DNA from: Brevipalpus yothersi
Taxonomy: Eukaryota > Arthropoda > Arachnida > Trombidiformes > Tenuipalpidae
Direction: 5' to 3'
DNA length: 64,000 nucleotides
Assembly (NCBI GenBank): GCA_003956705.1
Contig: QZCP01000108.1
Span: 28,191 to 92,190 of the forward strand
This document shows positions 37,397-50,419 of the stretch, piece after piece. A program made the translations under genes and the position numbers. The notes under the pieces were generated by a model, which saw only the letters and a program-made list of their open reading frames with translations, had not been told where the DNA came from and searched no databases. How positions within the stretch are numbered: position 1 is the first letter of the stretch; the number at the start of each line of letters is the position of its first letter.

Positions 37397-38848
37397 AGAG
37401 CATAAACAACTGAAAGATTCATCAAATGTTCAGATAAACTCGATTCGCACCACAGCATCCATTCTTTTGAAAGCCACACTCTTTGGCTTTATGTTCCTCG
37501 ATTTGAAATTGTAGCTAAAATTTATGTTTTCAAATATGTCGGCGGAGATGCATAATAGTCAATGTCAATTGTGAGATAGACAGCTGAACATTTGGTTTGC
37601 ATGCAAAAAAATTTGAAAAATGTATCAAATCGATAACGATTGGAGCTTTCAAAAATTCTTGAATCTTCACATCAATTTATTTATTCTGTTCCCAATGAGA
37701 CGTGGAAGCACAGTCCGAAGGGAAAGGAAGATCTTGTTTATTCTTATTCTAATTTGATTGAAAATCGTAGCCTAAAGATTGATTCACAAGATTATCGTTG
37801 GCTCAACACATAGGTTTCGTCATATCTTTTCAGTAGTGAGTTAGTTTCAAAAGTCATCTGTTTGCCTTCATAAAAATCACGGTAAGAGTTTTGAGGCCAG
37901 CTTATCCAGAGTCATTGGCATGAAAAATGAGGACCGTGTTTTCCTCGACTCACAATCTGATAATCACTTGAACTCTGACCATATATCGCTCAATCCTTTC
38001 TCCTCTCATTCATAAGATTTTATCGTGAGAGATAGTAAATTTTGGGGAGCTGTCTGTTCATTCAATAGTATTCCTCTCAATTATGCAATCCCAGTCGCAC
38101 TTCCATCGTAAATGATGATAAAACTCCATGAGATATCGTTCTTCCCACTCGAAATAAATCCACATGTAAAGTGCTGCAGAAAAGTTTCTTTTGTATCATT
38201 TGGACTCATATTATCAGCACATATGGTTGATGGCTCATGCACTGATCTTTGATTAGATTTCATGCATATGATGGAGAGATTTATCTGTATTGAAATGAAA
38301 GTTTTCGAGTGGACTTCCTCTCAACAATCGATATGAGGCCTTTGAGATGAGATGAAGCGTCCTTCTATTAACAAGAGAAAGATTCCGTTATCTTTCGGAC
38401 TAATTCCTGATGTAACTGGAATGTAGCTCAGAAATGCAATAACTCAATCTATCATCTTGATTTGGTGGTGCAAGAGCCACTGGTGAGCCAAGATCTTCGA
38501 TGACCCTCAACCACAATTGATCATCATCAATCTCTGATAACTTATAGTTCCGAAATGACTCACTCACAGCTAATCAATTATATAATTTTTTCGATTTCTC
38601 ACTACCAATCAAGGCCATCAACATGATCTTCCCGCGTGAATTTCTTTTCTCTCTGTCTCTCTCCTACTCAATTTTTTAAGATGCACTGGAATTTTCCCGA
38701 ATAGACGATTCATGGGGAGGGTCGAAGAGGAAATCTTTAAATCTGACAGGTTGCCATTGCCATTGCTGAATCAACTGGTTATGAACCTGTTTAAATAAAA
38801 ACTCTATCTGAAAGCTTCTATGATCCCAATCATTAGACTATGCTCTTG

Positions 38849-38870
38849 GAGAGAGAGAGAGAGAGAGAGA
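38849..38870. repeat. Short (GA)n microsatellite
   Basis: About 11 uninterrupted GA units in otherwise unannotated sequence. Confidence 0.9.
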
Positions 38871-40744
38871 AAATTGTACTTGAGAAACACATGGAAACAA
38901 GATCTGGGAAGAGTGATCAGAAAATGTTTGACTATGAAATTTGTGTAATAGCTTAATAACTCCTACTCTCCAATAGAATTTTCTGAGCAGTTCCAGAAAT
39001 TACAAAAATCTATCACCGATGAATTGAAATGAGTTGTACTTCAGTATTTTTCTATGGAGTTGTTGAAAAATACAACAAAAAAAATAAACAGATAAATCAT
39101 GATTATCATTTTTTCACTTTTGTTTCGAATGCTCTCTACTATTTCTGTAATCCGATAAGAATATGAGGCACTCAGCTTAATCGTATGGTTGATTTCGAAA
39201 CTAATTGCGGTTGTTTTCACAGAGGCTACCGGTGATTCGATAGCTCTCTATTTGTCTCAATTATCATAAATGAATATTGGTTGGAAATTGTTTCCACTCA
39301 TACACCGCATGATATGCGTGATCCGATATCCACCAAGATTCTAATAAAATATGAATCGTGATCATTCTGAGACCAATAGGATTCACTCGATATGGAAATC
39401 AGATTTAAGTCATAAGACCTGAGGTCCAATCTAATCACCCTTCGATGATGAACAATTATTCTCTAGCTCTTCGATTAATTGTATGTATGCCGCTGGCTGA
39501 GTGAGTTAAACAACATAAGGCCAATCATACGACAATCGTTGCATCAACTTAATGATTGATGAAATCTTCATGAGAAATCTTCCGAAGATTCCGGGAGCAA
39601 CCAAAGACATGAGAGGCTCAAAGGTCTGGTCTTCCTTCTCATTTCAAGGCTTTTCTACTTTCCCCAGCATCCTCTTTCACCTTCTCAACTCGTGGTCTTG
39701 CCTATGGTTGTTATTAATAAGGCAAGTCTCCAGATCTGGTTAGTACTTTGTACCATGAACGTTTAAGCCCCTTGTTCACGTGTATCAATCGAGTAAACAA
39801 CTCCTTTTTCTCTCAACATCTCTCTCAATTCAACAATCTACTAGATTATTGAATCACTTGTCGACCAATCAAAGTAAACCAATCCTGTTATCAAAGGGAA
39901 TTTTTTCGGATTCAATTTCATCTTAAAATTGAAGATGGAAAGAATTTAACTTCATCGTAAGAGAGAGAGAGAAGTAATAAGAGACCTTGAGAACGAAAAT
40001 CATACGTCAAAATTCCATGGGAATTGGTATTTGATCAGCGTCAATTTGATTCCATGTGAAATTCATTCTTTGAATAGAAAAATAAATGGTATGAGAAGAA
40101 AAACACGGAAATACGAAGCGATCTTTCGAACCAATAAAATTTTATCAGAAATTAGAATGACAGAAAATGATGATCATTTTAGACGTACAAGGAGTTTGCT
40201 CGAGTTCAAAATATTATAAATCAATTATTTCGGAATATTATGAGAAATGTATGGCATCTGATAAGAGACTACACCGGGCCAAAATCTTGACTAAAAACTT
40301 TATCATAGCTACAAAGCGATTTAAAATTTTCTTGGAGCAAGAGTTATTGAAATCTAGCTGTAAGCTCCTATTAAAATCAAATTCGTTCGATTTTATTCGC
40401 CATTCAAATTAATATTCTGTTAGAGAGAAAAAGAGTTATCCTTCAAACATGGACAAATTAGAATTTTTTCACTCCTGAAATATTATCTATACCTACACTG
40501 CCAGGTCATGGACGCTCTTGATGAAAATAGTTTATCCAATTGATGGGAAAGAACCTATCGCATAGTTTCACATATTGATTGTAATCGAATAAAGAGTTGA
40601 AGTGGGTCAAGAGATTAGGAAAGAATTAGGTAAATGGGTTGTTATTGAAAATATTTTGTCTGAAAAATGTTATGATTGCCTTATCTATGGTTCTATAAGA
40701 GTTGAATATGTTATTTTAATGGTCTAAGATAGTGGGATGAATAT

Positions 40745-42299
40745 TTATTTTCGACATGGCTTTGAAGGTTCTCTGAGTAAATCCCAAGGTTCTATGAAAT
40801 ATTTCGCTGGAAGTGGTGCTGAATGATTGTCCTCAAAATCGAGCAAATGCTTAGAGGCCTGAAAGATAGGAGAATGCTCTGTTGAAGTCTATGAGAAAAA
40901 CATTAAGTGTTGATAAAATGCACTTTTCTTACCAGAAATAGAATAAGCTTCTTCTTTGTGTCACTATCAAGATCACTCCCTATCATCATCGGAAAATGAA
41001 AGCCATTTTTGAACATGAAATCTCTGAGTATTCTTCGGCAGTCATCTTCAGAAACTTTAGATTCGCGAATTAATTCCTCTGTAATTTTTTAAAAAAACCT
41101 CATAAATGATGAGAAGTTATTTCCTATTAGCACATTTTTTTCAATTGTTCAGACTTACCTTGCCCGAAAGATTCAGTTGATAAGTAATGCCAAAGATGAG
41201 ATCTCACTGTTTGATCACTCATTAAGGAGGGAAAGCGTGATTGGAATAGATTGAATATGATGTGGTTTGCCCTGTTGGATTGTAGTCGATCGGCTAAGAA
41301 ATCTGAAACAATGATGTCTTTTGTTCGGCGAATAACCAGAACAGGTCCGAAATACTTATCCAACAATCCTGAGACATCAAGATTGAAATTTTTTCGAAGA
41401 GAAATTTCCCAGAATTTTCTCGTCAATGAAGGTAGCTTACTGGTGACAACATTACCGATGTGATCAAAAGATGCATCAAGTATGACACCTTTAATGTATG
41501 GATATTTCATAGCAGCCCAGCTAGCTGTGTATCCACCAATTGACCATCCAAAGAGAATTATATTATCTGGTGTAAATTTCAGATAATCCATTGCATATTT
41601 CATGACCACATCGATAGCGTTAACTTCCTGTTCAGGAAAAGGTTCTCCTGTACTCTCACCAAAACCAGGATGATTCCAGCCCAATACAGAGTATCCTGGA
41701 ATAGTATTAAGATTTTTTTCAATGAAATTCACTGGATTAAAAAATTTCATAGCAAACTTACCAGCATGCAACGGTGTCCATAATGAACCACATTCATAGT
41801 AGCCGATATTTCCTTCGCAACATATTACTAAAGTTGATCCCTTTTTCGTTGGTCCACGTCGATCAACAAACATACAGTCAATCATATTTTCATCATAGGT
41901 CAAAAGTTTTGCCCGTTTTCCATTGAATTCGAGCAATAATCTTGATCTGTATTCTTTCACTTTGCTTCCCATCATTATTTGATTGAGAATGGTTGCACCA
42001 GGATAAATTATTTTAACACCTAAAGTTCTCATGTAGAAATTAGTGAACAAATCTTGAGGCAATCCAACAATAGAGCTGACAAATGACCGTTCGTCAGTAG
42101 CTTCCAAAGGTTTCGGGGGATTTTTCTCATCAGAAGATTTGGAATCTATCCATCGAAAACTTACTGGCATAGATTTAAAGTCACCTAAGAATTCTTGCGG
42201 AGCAGACATTGAGTTATGGGTATTTTTAGTATCATTCATAAGGAGAAAATCTTGTAAATGTCTGAAAATCGTATCCATCAGTTCATACACTGGCCACAT
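40745..42299 (-). CDS. ABHD16A: ABHD16A-like phosphatidylserine lipase
   Basis: Exons 42299..41762, 41695..41159, 41078..40933 and 40858..40745 join in phase to 444 aa. This alpha/beta hydrolase family acts as a membrane phosphatidylserine lipase. Visible family motifs are FVDRRGPTKKGS, CCEGNIGYYE, YSVLGWNHPGFGEST, the nucleophile elbow GWSIGG with Ser231, VIRRTKD with the likely acid residue, and KHLLDFEDNHSAPLPAKYF with the likely His. The 66 bp intron 41696..41761 has no stop and a length divisible by three, so the genomic frame reads through it; its gtaagt/ccag borders and the family alignment show it is an intron. The N-terminus is about 115 residues short of human ABHD16A (558 aa). An acceptor-like site (ctgcactag) just before the ATG suggests unseen upstream exons. 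Confidence 0.88.
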
Positions 42300-42875
42300 A
42301 ATGGCATTCTAGTGCAGATGAAATAGAATTAACACAACACGGAAAATTCTGTCGAATTGACTCATCGATAAAGCAATAAATTATAAATTATCATGAGAAT
42401 GATATATGATATGAATGTGATCACAGCTAAATTGGCCAATCTGTGGACGATTCATAGTCAGTTTAAGTTAGTTTTGAATTTTTCTCGAAAACTGTAAGGT
42501 GTTGAAGGCAGAATATATGCGGGGATTGCCTCAAAACGGAAATGACATTGAGAAAAGAAAAGAATGAATGATATCCGATGATGATGATCATGTATAAAGA
42601 TTTTTATCAATATGCATGGTCTAACAATTTAATGTAACTAGATGATGAAGGATCTTATTACTCATGTGAAGCGAACAATTATTAGAGAGCGTTCTCAATT
42701 CAGTCTAATTGATCCAAGACCAGAATAAAAGTGAGTATAAAATTACAGAATCAAAGAATCTTTCGATCCCTAAAATGAATTTGAATTTTCAAGCCAAATC
42801 GAGAAACTCATACAACTCGATGTTACGCATCAGCTTAAATGTCCTGTAGGATTGCTAGTCACCTTCTTCATCCTC
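42300..42875. other. Unresolved stretch upstream of ABHD16A
   Basis: This should contain the missing 5' exons of the ABHD16A-like gene, if they exist, and the 3' UTR of the sugar transporter. On the minus strand a hydrophobic reading (LAVITFISYIILMIIYNLLL) near 42365-42445 resembles a membrane segment but ends at a stop without a usable donor. Confidence 0.35.
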
Positions 42876-44739
42876 CTAAGGTTGTTTGAATGTCTTTTGA
42901 ACGGTTTCATCTGATGATGGTCGCTCGAAGAGCTCAAGAATTTCTGCATTCGTCTTGCCTCTGGTTTCTGGTACGAAAACCAAGGTGAAAACAATTCCCA
43001 CCATACACATGAGAGCAAAAACAAGATAAGTTCCAGCAGGTGTTATAGCATGCTCCAGAGCGCCAAATTCTTTGGGAACAATGAAACCGACAAACCAATT
43101 GAGAGAAGCACCAGTGGAGAGAATGAAACCTCGAGCAAAGTATGGACAAAGTTCTGGTCCAATAACCCAAGGAATAGGTCCCCAACCCAACATGAAGAAT
43201 GATAGAAAGCCAACAGTGAAAAGGAGAACAAACACTCCATATTTTTCTCCAAAGTTTTCAATTTTGGTGGATAACAGAAAACAGAAGGAAAGTCCAACCA
43301 TGCTCACAAAATTTCCGATACCTAGAAAATTCAAGAGAATTATTTTCAAACTTGGGACTTATATATCACTGGAATCTCACCTGATACCAGAAGGATAGTT
43401 TTTCGTCCAACTTTTCCAGCCAGTGCCGCACTTACCAAAGTGGCCAGAACAGCCAGTGTGTTGAGAATGATACAACAGACATCTGGATTTAGTTTGATGC
43501 CGGACATGATGAAAATAATTTTCTCATTGAAAATAATCGCATTCAAACCCATGAGATGAACGAGTATAAGTAGAGTCCATGTATAGATGAGAGGCTTATA
43601 TACAACGGGCTTTTTTATCTGCTTCCAGCCCAATATTATTGGCTGATGCTCTTGAGGAGCCTGAGCCATCAAGTTCAATTCTTCACTACAATCACTGTCC
43701 GGACTTCGCAATTGTTGCAGAGATTTTAGAGTTTCCTTAGACGCACCAAACTTATTGAACATATAGACTGGACTTTCGGGCGAAAAGTAAAGAATAATTG
43801 GCATCGCTATCGAAGGGATAGTCGATAAAAGAGCTAACATTTCCCATTCGACGAACATGCCTAGTATAGATGGTATCAGAACGCCAACGTTACAAGAAAT
43901 TTGGAATCCAGTTCCAAGCATTCCTCGCAAATTAAGAGGTGATATTTCATTCAAAAAAGTAGGAAGAGAGCTCGTGAATATTCCACAGCAAACGCCTGTG
44001 ATCAATCGGCCGATAATTATCATTGATGTGTTCGATGCAACTCCTACCAAGAGCCAGCCGATAAGGAACGGAATGCAATTTGCCATTAAACAGATTCGAG
44101 TTCCTCTGATTCCAGAGAGAAAGCCTAGGAAAAAAATAAGTTTTTTTGTGTAAATTTTTCTCGCTTTTGAGTGAAAATCATCAAAATCTTAACTCAATCA
44201 AAAAACAGTGTTCCCCGAGTTATTGACGATGTGATAGTCGGGACAAATAAGATACATGTCAAGGAAAAACAGTAATAATGCAATACTTTCGAGTGGATTT
44301 TTGAGTGCGTCTAAGTGAGATCGATTAATTGAGAGATAAAGTGATATCTTATGATCGCAGAGCGTAAATACACAAACGCTTATTTCTCTAACTGAAAAGA
44401 TCATCCGAGGAGCTAAACTATGAACTTACCACCAGAAAAGGCACCAAACATTCCACCAAGAGTCGGAACGCTCTGAATCCAGCTTTCAATGTCCTGATCT
44501 TTCTTGTGGTCATAATGAGGATGACTGAAGTCTTTTTCCATACTCGGTATGGCTGGAGAAGCGTAGCCCATCGCCAAACCGATGGACACACCACCCAAAA
44601 GAGATCCAAACGCAGCCATATAAAGTAGCCATGAAGCTTTGGACACAAACTCCTTGCTGGACTCTTCTACAATACACCAAAAAAGTGGTTAAAAAAATTT
44701 TCGCTCCCAAAATTGGACTGGAAACTCACTTGATACCAT
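42876..44739 (-). CDS. MFS sugar transporter (SLC2/Tret1-like)
   Basis: Exons 44739..44730, 44666..44430, 44124..43381 and 43321..42876 join in phase 1 each time to 478 aa with about 12 membrane helices. Sugar-porter motifs are present: LAMGYASPAIPSM in TM1, GRLITGVCCGIFTSSLPTFL with NEISPLNLRG, SPESPVYMFNK after TM6, GWGPIPWVIGPELCP in TM10, and VPETRGKT at the end of TM12. The family moves hexoses or trehalose across the plasma membrane; the substrate cannot be told from sequence alone. Exon 1 encodes only MVS plus one base, so the start depends on a 10-base exon whose gtgagt donor and phase fit. It is on the same strand as ABHD16A, which starts about 580 bp downstream of its stop. Confidence 0.9.
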
Positions 44740-45682
44740 TCTGGTGGCAAACAGAGAGGCAGTTGAAGAAGTAAGAGGAGAAAAAAATCACTAGTGGCAG
44801 ACACGAAGTAAAAGTCGACACAGAATTTCTCTCCTCACTTAAAAGGATAATCATACACTTGGCTCAAGTTGCTCTATTGTAACTCATATCTTGGAATCAT
44901 CGCGGAACGATACACCCATCAAGCAATATGGTAGCACTTTCTCATCGATATGGAGAATCAATAGCTACTACCAGCACGAGACCCGACAATATACGCGTGA
45001 CGGCAGTTCGATAAGATTAGCTACAGAGGCTAAAAAACTCAAGTGCACAAAGGGTAAGTGTAAGTGGCTCCTCGAAAAAGCCAATTGATTGAAATAATTG
45101 AATGATCGGAGAGGACAATCTTTTCTGAAAATGAAGTTTATTCAATGAAGATGTAAGATGAAGATGAAAAGTGAACATCATATTCAAGGTGAGCTGATAC
45201 TCTGTACATCCTGGAGTTGATTTCCTTACAGGAGAGTTCTGAACGAACTATGATGTCTCTACACACTTTGGCGTGGAATCATCATTCAACCAAATGTACA
45301 CTATGTAAATAGAGATGGACCTAACGTACTATGAGAAACTTTTTTGGCAGTATGAATAGATAGAGCGAATCCATAGAAAGTATTGAGGTCCAAATTCAAC
45401 AATGTTAACCATGAAGGAAGCTAAAAATTTACCAAGTCTGAGCATTTACAAGTCTTTCTCCCAAAATCGAATCGTTTATGATCAAAATTTTCGATTCTTA
45501 AGCGATGAAAAAACAGCTATCAATTCAAATCACTCATATTAGGACAACTGGATTCACTGATACGATTTGAGGGAGAAACAAGTGGAAGAACAATGGAAGA
45601 ATGAATGTATCGGAGGCTTCATCGACGTCCGTCTTGACAAGTTTTACCATACTCGTAATTATTAATTTCTCTCATTAGTACT

Positions 45683-48600
45683 TTACGCTCCTACTGAAGA
45701 TTGCTTGCAGTCTATCGTCTCATCGTCGATGTAAACGATCGTGAATTGGCTCAAAAACTGTTTCAATTCGTCCATAGAATCAAAGGCTAGTTCATTTTTG
45801 AGACATTGCAAACTAAGAGTTGGTCGAAATCTGGATCAAAGCGAGTTGGTGATAAAATAAGATATTATGAAAAATGTCAATAACAAGGGGCTAGAAAACA
45901 TTGACAATTCATCAAATAATTATTAAATTTTCATCATTAGTATCATCATCAAGATTTGATAGGTTGAATATCTCTTTAGAAGATCAGTTGAGCTATTTTC
46001 GAGAATTCAGGAGGGAGTGAGATTCGACATTATCAATGGGAAGGAATGGTGAAGCATGGAAGAGTAGAGTAAATTCAAAAAGTTTTAAAACAAATGGTAT
46101 AGATGTTATGACCGTTTGAAGGATGTGGTTGTTTAGTTTTCTACTTTGAAGAATTTCATGGCTCAGTTGAGCACCAACACTTTCATTTAAGTATAATAAT
46201 TAACAGAAAATATTCATTTGAGTCTAAAATGAGCCATTTTGTCTTCAAAACCCGGATAATAGAAACAAAAAAGCTCGAAAATGGGAAGATAGTTCGACGC
46301 CCATCATTCTGAAAGCCATGAAACAATAGACAGCGATTCGAAGAAACATCAAAAATATAGTTCAACGTCTATATAAGAAGCTTGGTCGTGATATCAGATT
46401 CAGAAATGCTGTTCATTTACATGTGAGTCTATCAGTAGTAGAGAGGATCGAAGAGACCAGGATTCAATGAAGAAGTGTTTGTAAATTATTTCCTAGTATG
46501 GTGAGTACAACTTGAAAATTGTTTCAACCGCCTCATCTCATCTTGATATGTGAATTCTAGGCTTCTTTGCCATTCAAAAGATGTTTGGTGGTGTACTGTC
46601 TATTAACGACACTCAACAGTTTAAGAAGTGTTTCCGCGACAAGCAACGAGGAAACCGTAGAGAAGGTCAAGGAACGCAAAAGCGTAAAGGAACTAGATTT
46701 AAAAGAGTTCAGCCCTGATGATCTTACCAGGCTCCTCAAAGCTCAAAAAGATAAAGACATTGATGATCTCAAGAGTCGATATCTAGCAACTATCAATAAA
46801 GAGCAAAAGTCAAATGCTATCGTTCAACAAACAGAGGAACAGGACTCTCAAAAAGACGACGGAGATGGCTCGGATGGCAAGAAAAAGCCACCAGGACTAC
46901 CTGATTTGAGTGCATTGTTTCCCAATGGATTACCAGCTAACATTCCTTATGTGCCAGGAGGAGGGACTAAACCATTGCAGATGATTGCTACAACTTCGGA
47001 CAAAACTCAACTCATTTGTGAATGCTATGCCAAAGGTAGTAAACCGACAGGAGATTACGGATTCAATCAAGGAGTGTTGAATCCGATTCAGCCCTCAACA
47101 TCAGCCCAACCCTCATTTCCACCATTCTTAGGACCTATTGGAAATCATTTCGCTAGAAAGCCAAAAGTTTTTAATCAGAAAAAGCCAAAATTCAACCCAT
47201 TCGAAGCTCTATTCATGGGATTCATCAAAAAGCCATCACATAAACGAAAACCTACAGGACCATATTATCCTCAAACTTTTCCTCCGATTCAACAACCAAA
47301 CTACTACCCAAATCAAGTTCCTATTGCAACACCTAATAACGGAGTCAAGGGGGGAACTGGCTTGGGAAATGGTGCAAGCTTCTTGCCTCCTTCACCAGGA
47401 TCAGTGAAGGGTTCATTCTCCAAGAGAGATTCTAGCAATAAATCGAAATGGCATTGGTACATGGACCAATTCAATGACTCAGAGCGTGGATCTAGTGGAA
47501 ATTATCGATAAGGGTTGAAACATGGATGCACTTGGTTGCAAAAAAGGAAGAGATATTCAACATCTATCCCATGTATCAAAGGCTACTTACCGAATTGAAA
47601 AACAATTAAAAGAAATATGAGTTCAAAATAGAGACTCATTTTAGAACAAAGATTGAGATTACTCACGCTTTCAACATCACTTTGAAGGCATATTTCCGTT
47701 CTCGAGCCATGAACCAGCTCATTAGATTGCTCGACATAGCCGGAGCACATCGATATAATTGAAAAAAATTATAATAGTTTCTCAAAGTCCACGCCTGACG
47801 AACTTTGAGAGCATGTTGAATAACCTGATTTTCATAATCCGACTGTTTAATTCCCCTCAACAGCATTTGAAGACCTGAAACAGAAAAAAATTAAATAAGT
47901 CTATTTGAGCTTCGAATTCAAGTGATAGGAATTACCTGATAAATTTGCCGAATATATAAAATATAGAATAAGATAGGCCTTAAACTCAAGCCTATTTTCA
48001 CTGGGCACTTTATCGTAGAGAATCATCAATTGACTTTGACACTGATTGAATTCTTCAGGATCGCCCTGAAATAGAAACAAATTAGCATTCTATCCACACT
48101 TCATGATATCATATATACCTTTTCTAAAGCAATTTTTGCATGAGTTTCGTAGACCTTAACGGTAAACTCATTTCTTATAACCTGTACAGTGAGATCCTGT
48201 CTAATAGATTTCAATTGATCACAGACATAGTGGTAATCCTTGTTATCCTTCCAATGTTGAACAACAACGGAGAGCGCCCGCTCCAACACTGATTGTGGTC
48301 TTACTGTTGAGGGGTCGGCAGTGGATGTCAATCTTAGGTATGGTTTTTCTATCTCTAAACAGGTCCCAACAATGGGAGTAGCAGACTCAAGAGCCATGGG
48401 CTCATCAATCTCACACATGCTGAACTTATTAGGAGCAAAGCCAGATTTTACCGAATCAAAACGAGCTTTGCGACGCGCGATAGCCGCAGGATCATTTTGT
48501 AAATCATCGGTGAGAAAGCCAGATTCTTTACCGAATTGTCGCTTCTTCTTTCGACCTCTTCTGGTAGTCTTGCGAACTTTAGCTTTACCAATTGCACTAG

Positions 48601-50419
48601 ATATCGTTTTCTTGTTTTTAGAGTCGGAGAGAGGGATATACTCGTCATCACTAGAGAGACTTTCACTGGATAAGAGAAGAAGAAGATTATCAGTCTTTAT
48701 CTGCCTGGCAATGTATGCTCTGATTGAGCTGGAGATGTCATCTCTTCTCGAGTTACAAAGACAGGGCTACAGTCTACACAGCTTCATAGCTGAGAAGGGA
48801 CAAAGAAGAGGTCACAAAGCAGAAGATAAGGAGTGAAGAATAAGTGAGGAAGTGACATGGAAATTTTTGTATTGCTAGTTGCTGAATGCTTGTGTCGACT
48901 GCTGACTATTGACTATTGACTGCTGGATCCCTGATCAGAAAATCAGGCCCAATCGGTAGAACATGGTATGAGTAGGAAAAGATGAAAGGGGAGACAACTT
49001 ACCCACTCCTATGTCGATTCTTTGAACCGCTCCGCCGATGACCTTCGAGCGAGCTTGAGCTAGTCGAGGAGCTCTGATCAAAACTAGAAGTAGAACTTCT
49101 ACTACGATGTCGTTTTCTTTTCGACCTCTTCTCATTTTTGTTTTTATTTTTCTTACGACTGGAAGTAGCCGATGAAACATTTGTTTTACCTATGGGTTCA
49201 GCAAGGGGCAATGGCTCATTGTCCCAATCAATTTTGAATACCGAATTGTGGTTGTAAGCAGAAGTAAGCTTGCTTTTGAGGATCCTTTCTACCACATCCT
49301 TGTCAGAATCTTTAGTACACATACCAAATGCGCGATTTACGTAGCTCTTCAAGGAATCTGGCCAATCACCACAGGAGATGGGCTTTCCTTGCTGATAGGT
49401 GGACACAGTATTGTTTGACTCACTTTTAGACTTACTCTTGTCAGAAAGCTCAATGTTTTCTGAATCTTCACTGTAATGTCGATCTTCACTCTTACGCTTT
49501 CTACTTTCGTTCATTGTAGGAAAAACAGATTCACTCGAGCTCTTCTCTCTCGAAACTTTGTCGCTGCACATCTTCTCGGGAACTTCAACATCTACTGACT
49601 CACTATCAAAACTAGCTTTTATCAACTTTTGCTTTGGCAAGTTGAATTTGATAACAGGATTAGAGTTAGAGGCGCCCTGATCGATGTGACGAGGAAGTTG
49701 ACCATTATCGGAAAGTGGAGGCTGGAAAGATTTTGGGGGAAAATGGGTTTCACCGTATGAACCAGTATGGGGAGGAAAATCCTTAGCTCCGTCGCCTGTT
49801 GACAGTTGAGTACCATTTTGAACTTTAGTGTCAGCGAAATATGAGTAATTAGATGAGGAGACAGGGATTGGTGGAGGAGGTGGGGGTATTGACAGTGGCA
49901 AAGTATCGGAGGAATTTAACGACGAATCACTCGAAAGAAAACTCATCGAGTTTGAAGCAACCTGAGAAGGAATCTGGTATGATTTGCTAGGTAACCCATG
50001 ATTATAGGTTGGAAGAGTAGAGTGCATTCCAGCTCTTGCTGGATAATTTGGTTGATATGGATTTCCAAGAGTGTTGCTCACAGGCATTGTATGTTTTGCG
50101 ATGTTTGTGAATTCTTTTGATTGTGAACTAGAAATAAGACTACTCTCGGTACCAGTGCGACCAGTCTGTGTACCGTAATTAGTCCAACTGTTTGTTATGA
50201 AATTGTAGTATCTATGAAAATAAGAGGAAAAATTGAATGAGTTGAAGATGTATGGAGCATTGATTGATCGTACCCAAAATTCTGATTGTTGTAACCCCCA
50301 TACAAAAAAGGATGTGAAGCGGCTAGACCATCGCTGTTCAATTTGGCAAGTTGTTCCCTAGCCTTGACCCAGGCTTCAGGCTCAAGGCTAGAATCGGTAG
50401 AGTTGCCCCAATTCATCAT
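45683..50419 (-). CDS. LENG8: LENG8 homologue (SAC3/GANP domain protein)
   Basis: Six exons, 50419..50274, 50211..49003, 48665..48119, 48065..47936, 47874..47667 and 45830..45683, join in phase to 795 aa (human 800). The N-terminal half is disordered, Ser/Pro-rich, with an RS/KR-rich nuclear segment (KRSKRKRHRSRSSTSS). The SAC3/GANP-PCI part follows: IVGTCLEIEKPYLRLTSTADP, SIRQDLTVQVIRNEFTVKVY, GDPEEFNQCQSQL, and in the last exon FRPTLSLQCLKNELAFDSM. The family acts in mRNA export and nuclear mRNA surveillance. The last exon sits 1.8 kb away beyond an intron (45831..47666) that contains an antisense gene; its phase and strong similarity to the LENG8 C-terminus place it securely. It is divergent with cyclophilin H. 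Confidence 0.93.
46370..46400 (+). promoter_or_regulatory. TATA box of the gene nested in LENG8
   Basis: TATATAAG at 46370-46377 is followed by an initiator-like ATCAGATTC about 25 bases on. It lies about 125 bp before the ATG of the 46498-47511 gene, inside the LENG8 intron and on the opposite strand, as expected if the nested gene has its own promoter. Confidence 0.55.
46498..47511 (+). CDS. Secreted Pro/Gly-rich protein nested in a LENG8 intron
   Basis: The model joins 46498..46500 and 46561..47511 (317 aa). The first coding exon ends exactly at the ATG, which is followed by gtgagt; the second starts after ctag. The junction gives MASLPFKRCLVVYCLLTTLNS, a good signal peptide. Without that intron the frame has no ATG near its start. 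The mature protein has a Lys/Glu-rich helical part (KELDLKEFSPDDLTRLLKAQ), an acidic linker (DDGDGSDG), a Pro-rich segment, a two-cysteine stretch (LICECYAKGS) and a basic Pro/Asn/Gln-rich tail. The family is unrecognised. A strong TATA box at 46370-46376 lies about 125 bp upstream. The whole gene is inside the last intron of LENG8 on the opposite strand. Confidence 0.78.

Larger units (their letters stand above)
36297..40744. other. Gene-poor stretch of about 4.4 kb
   Basis: This is the longest interval without a gene. It holds the compound microsatellite at 37317-37396 and a GA run at 38849. A 95-codon frame at 36540-36827 lacks any family features. Short exons of an unknown gene cannot be excluded by eye. 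Confidence 0.45.

Noticed and set aside
46467..46484. ATG at 46467 as start of the gene nested in LENG8
   Set aside because: Its frame stops after five codons; the ATG at 46498-46500 followed by gtgagt gives the signal peptide.
47583..47634. Possible LENG8 terminal exon right after exon 5
   Set aside because: It reads ALYFELIFLL and bears no similarity to the LENG8 C-terminus; the exon at 45683-45830 fits phase and family far better.
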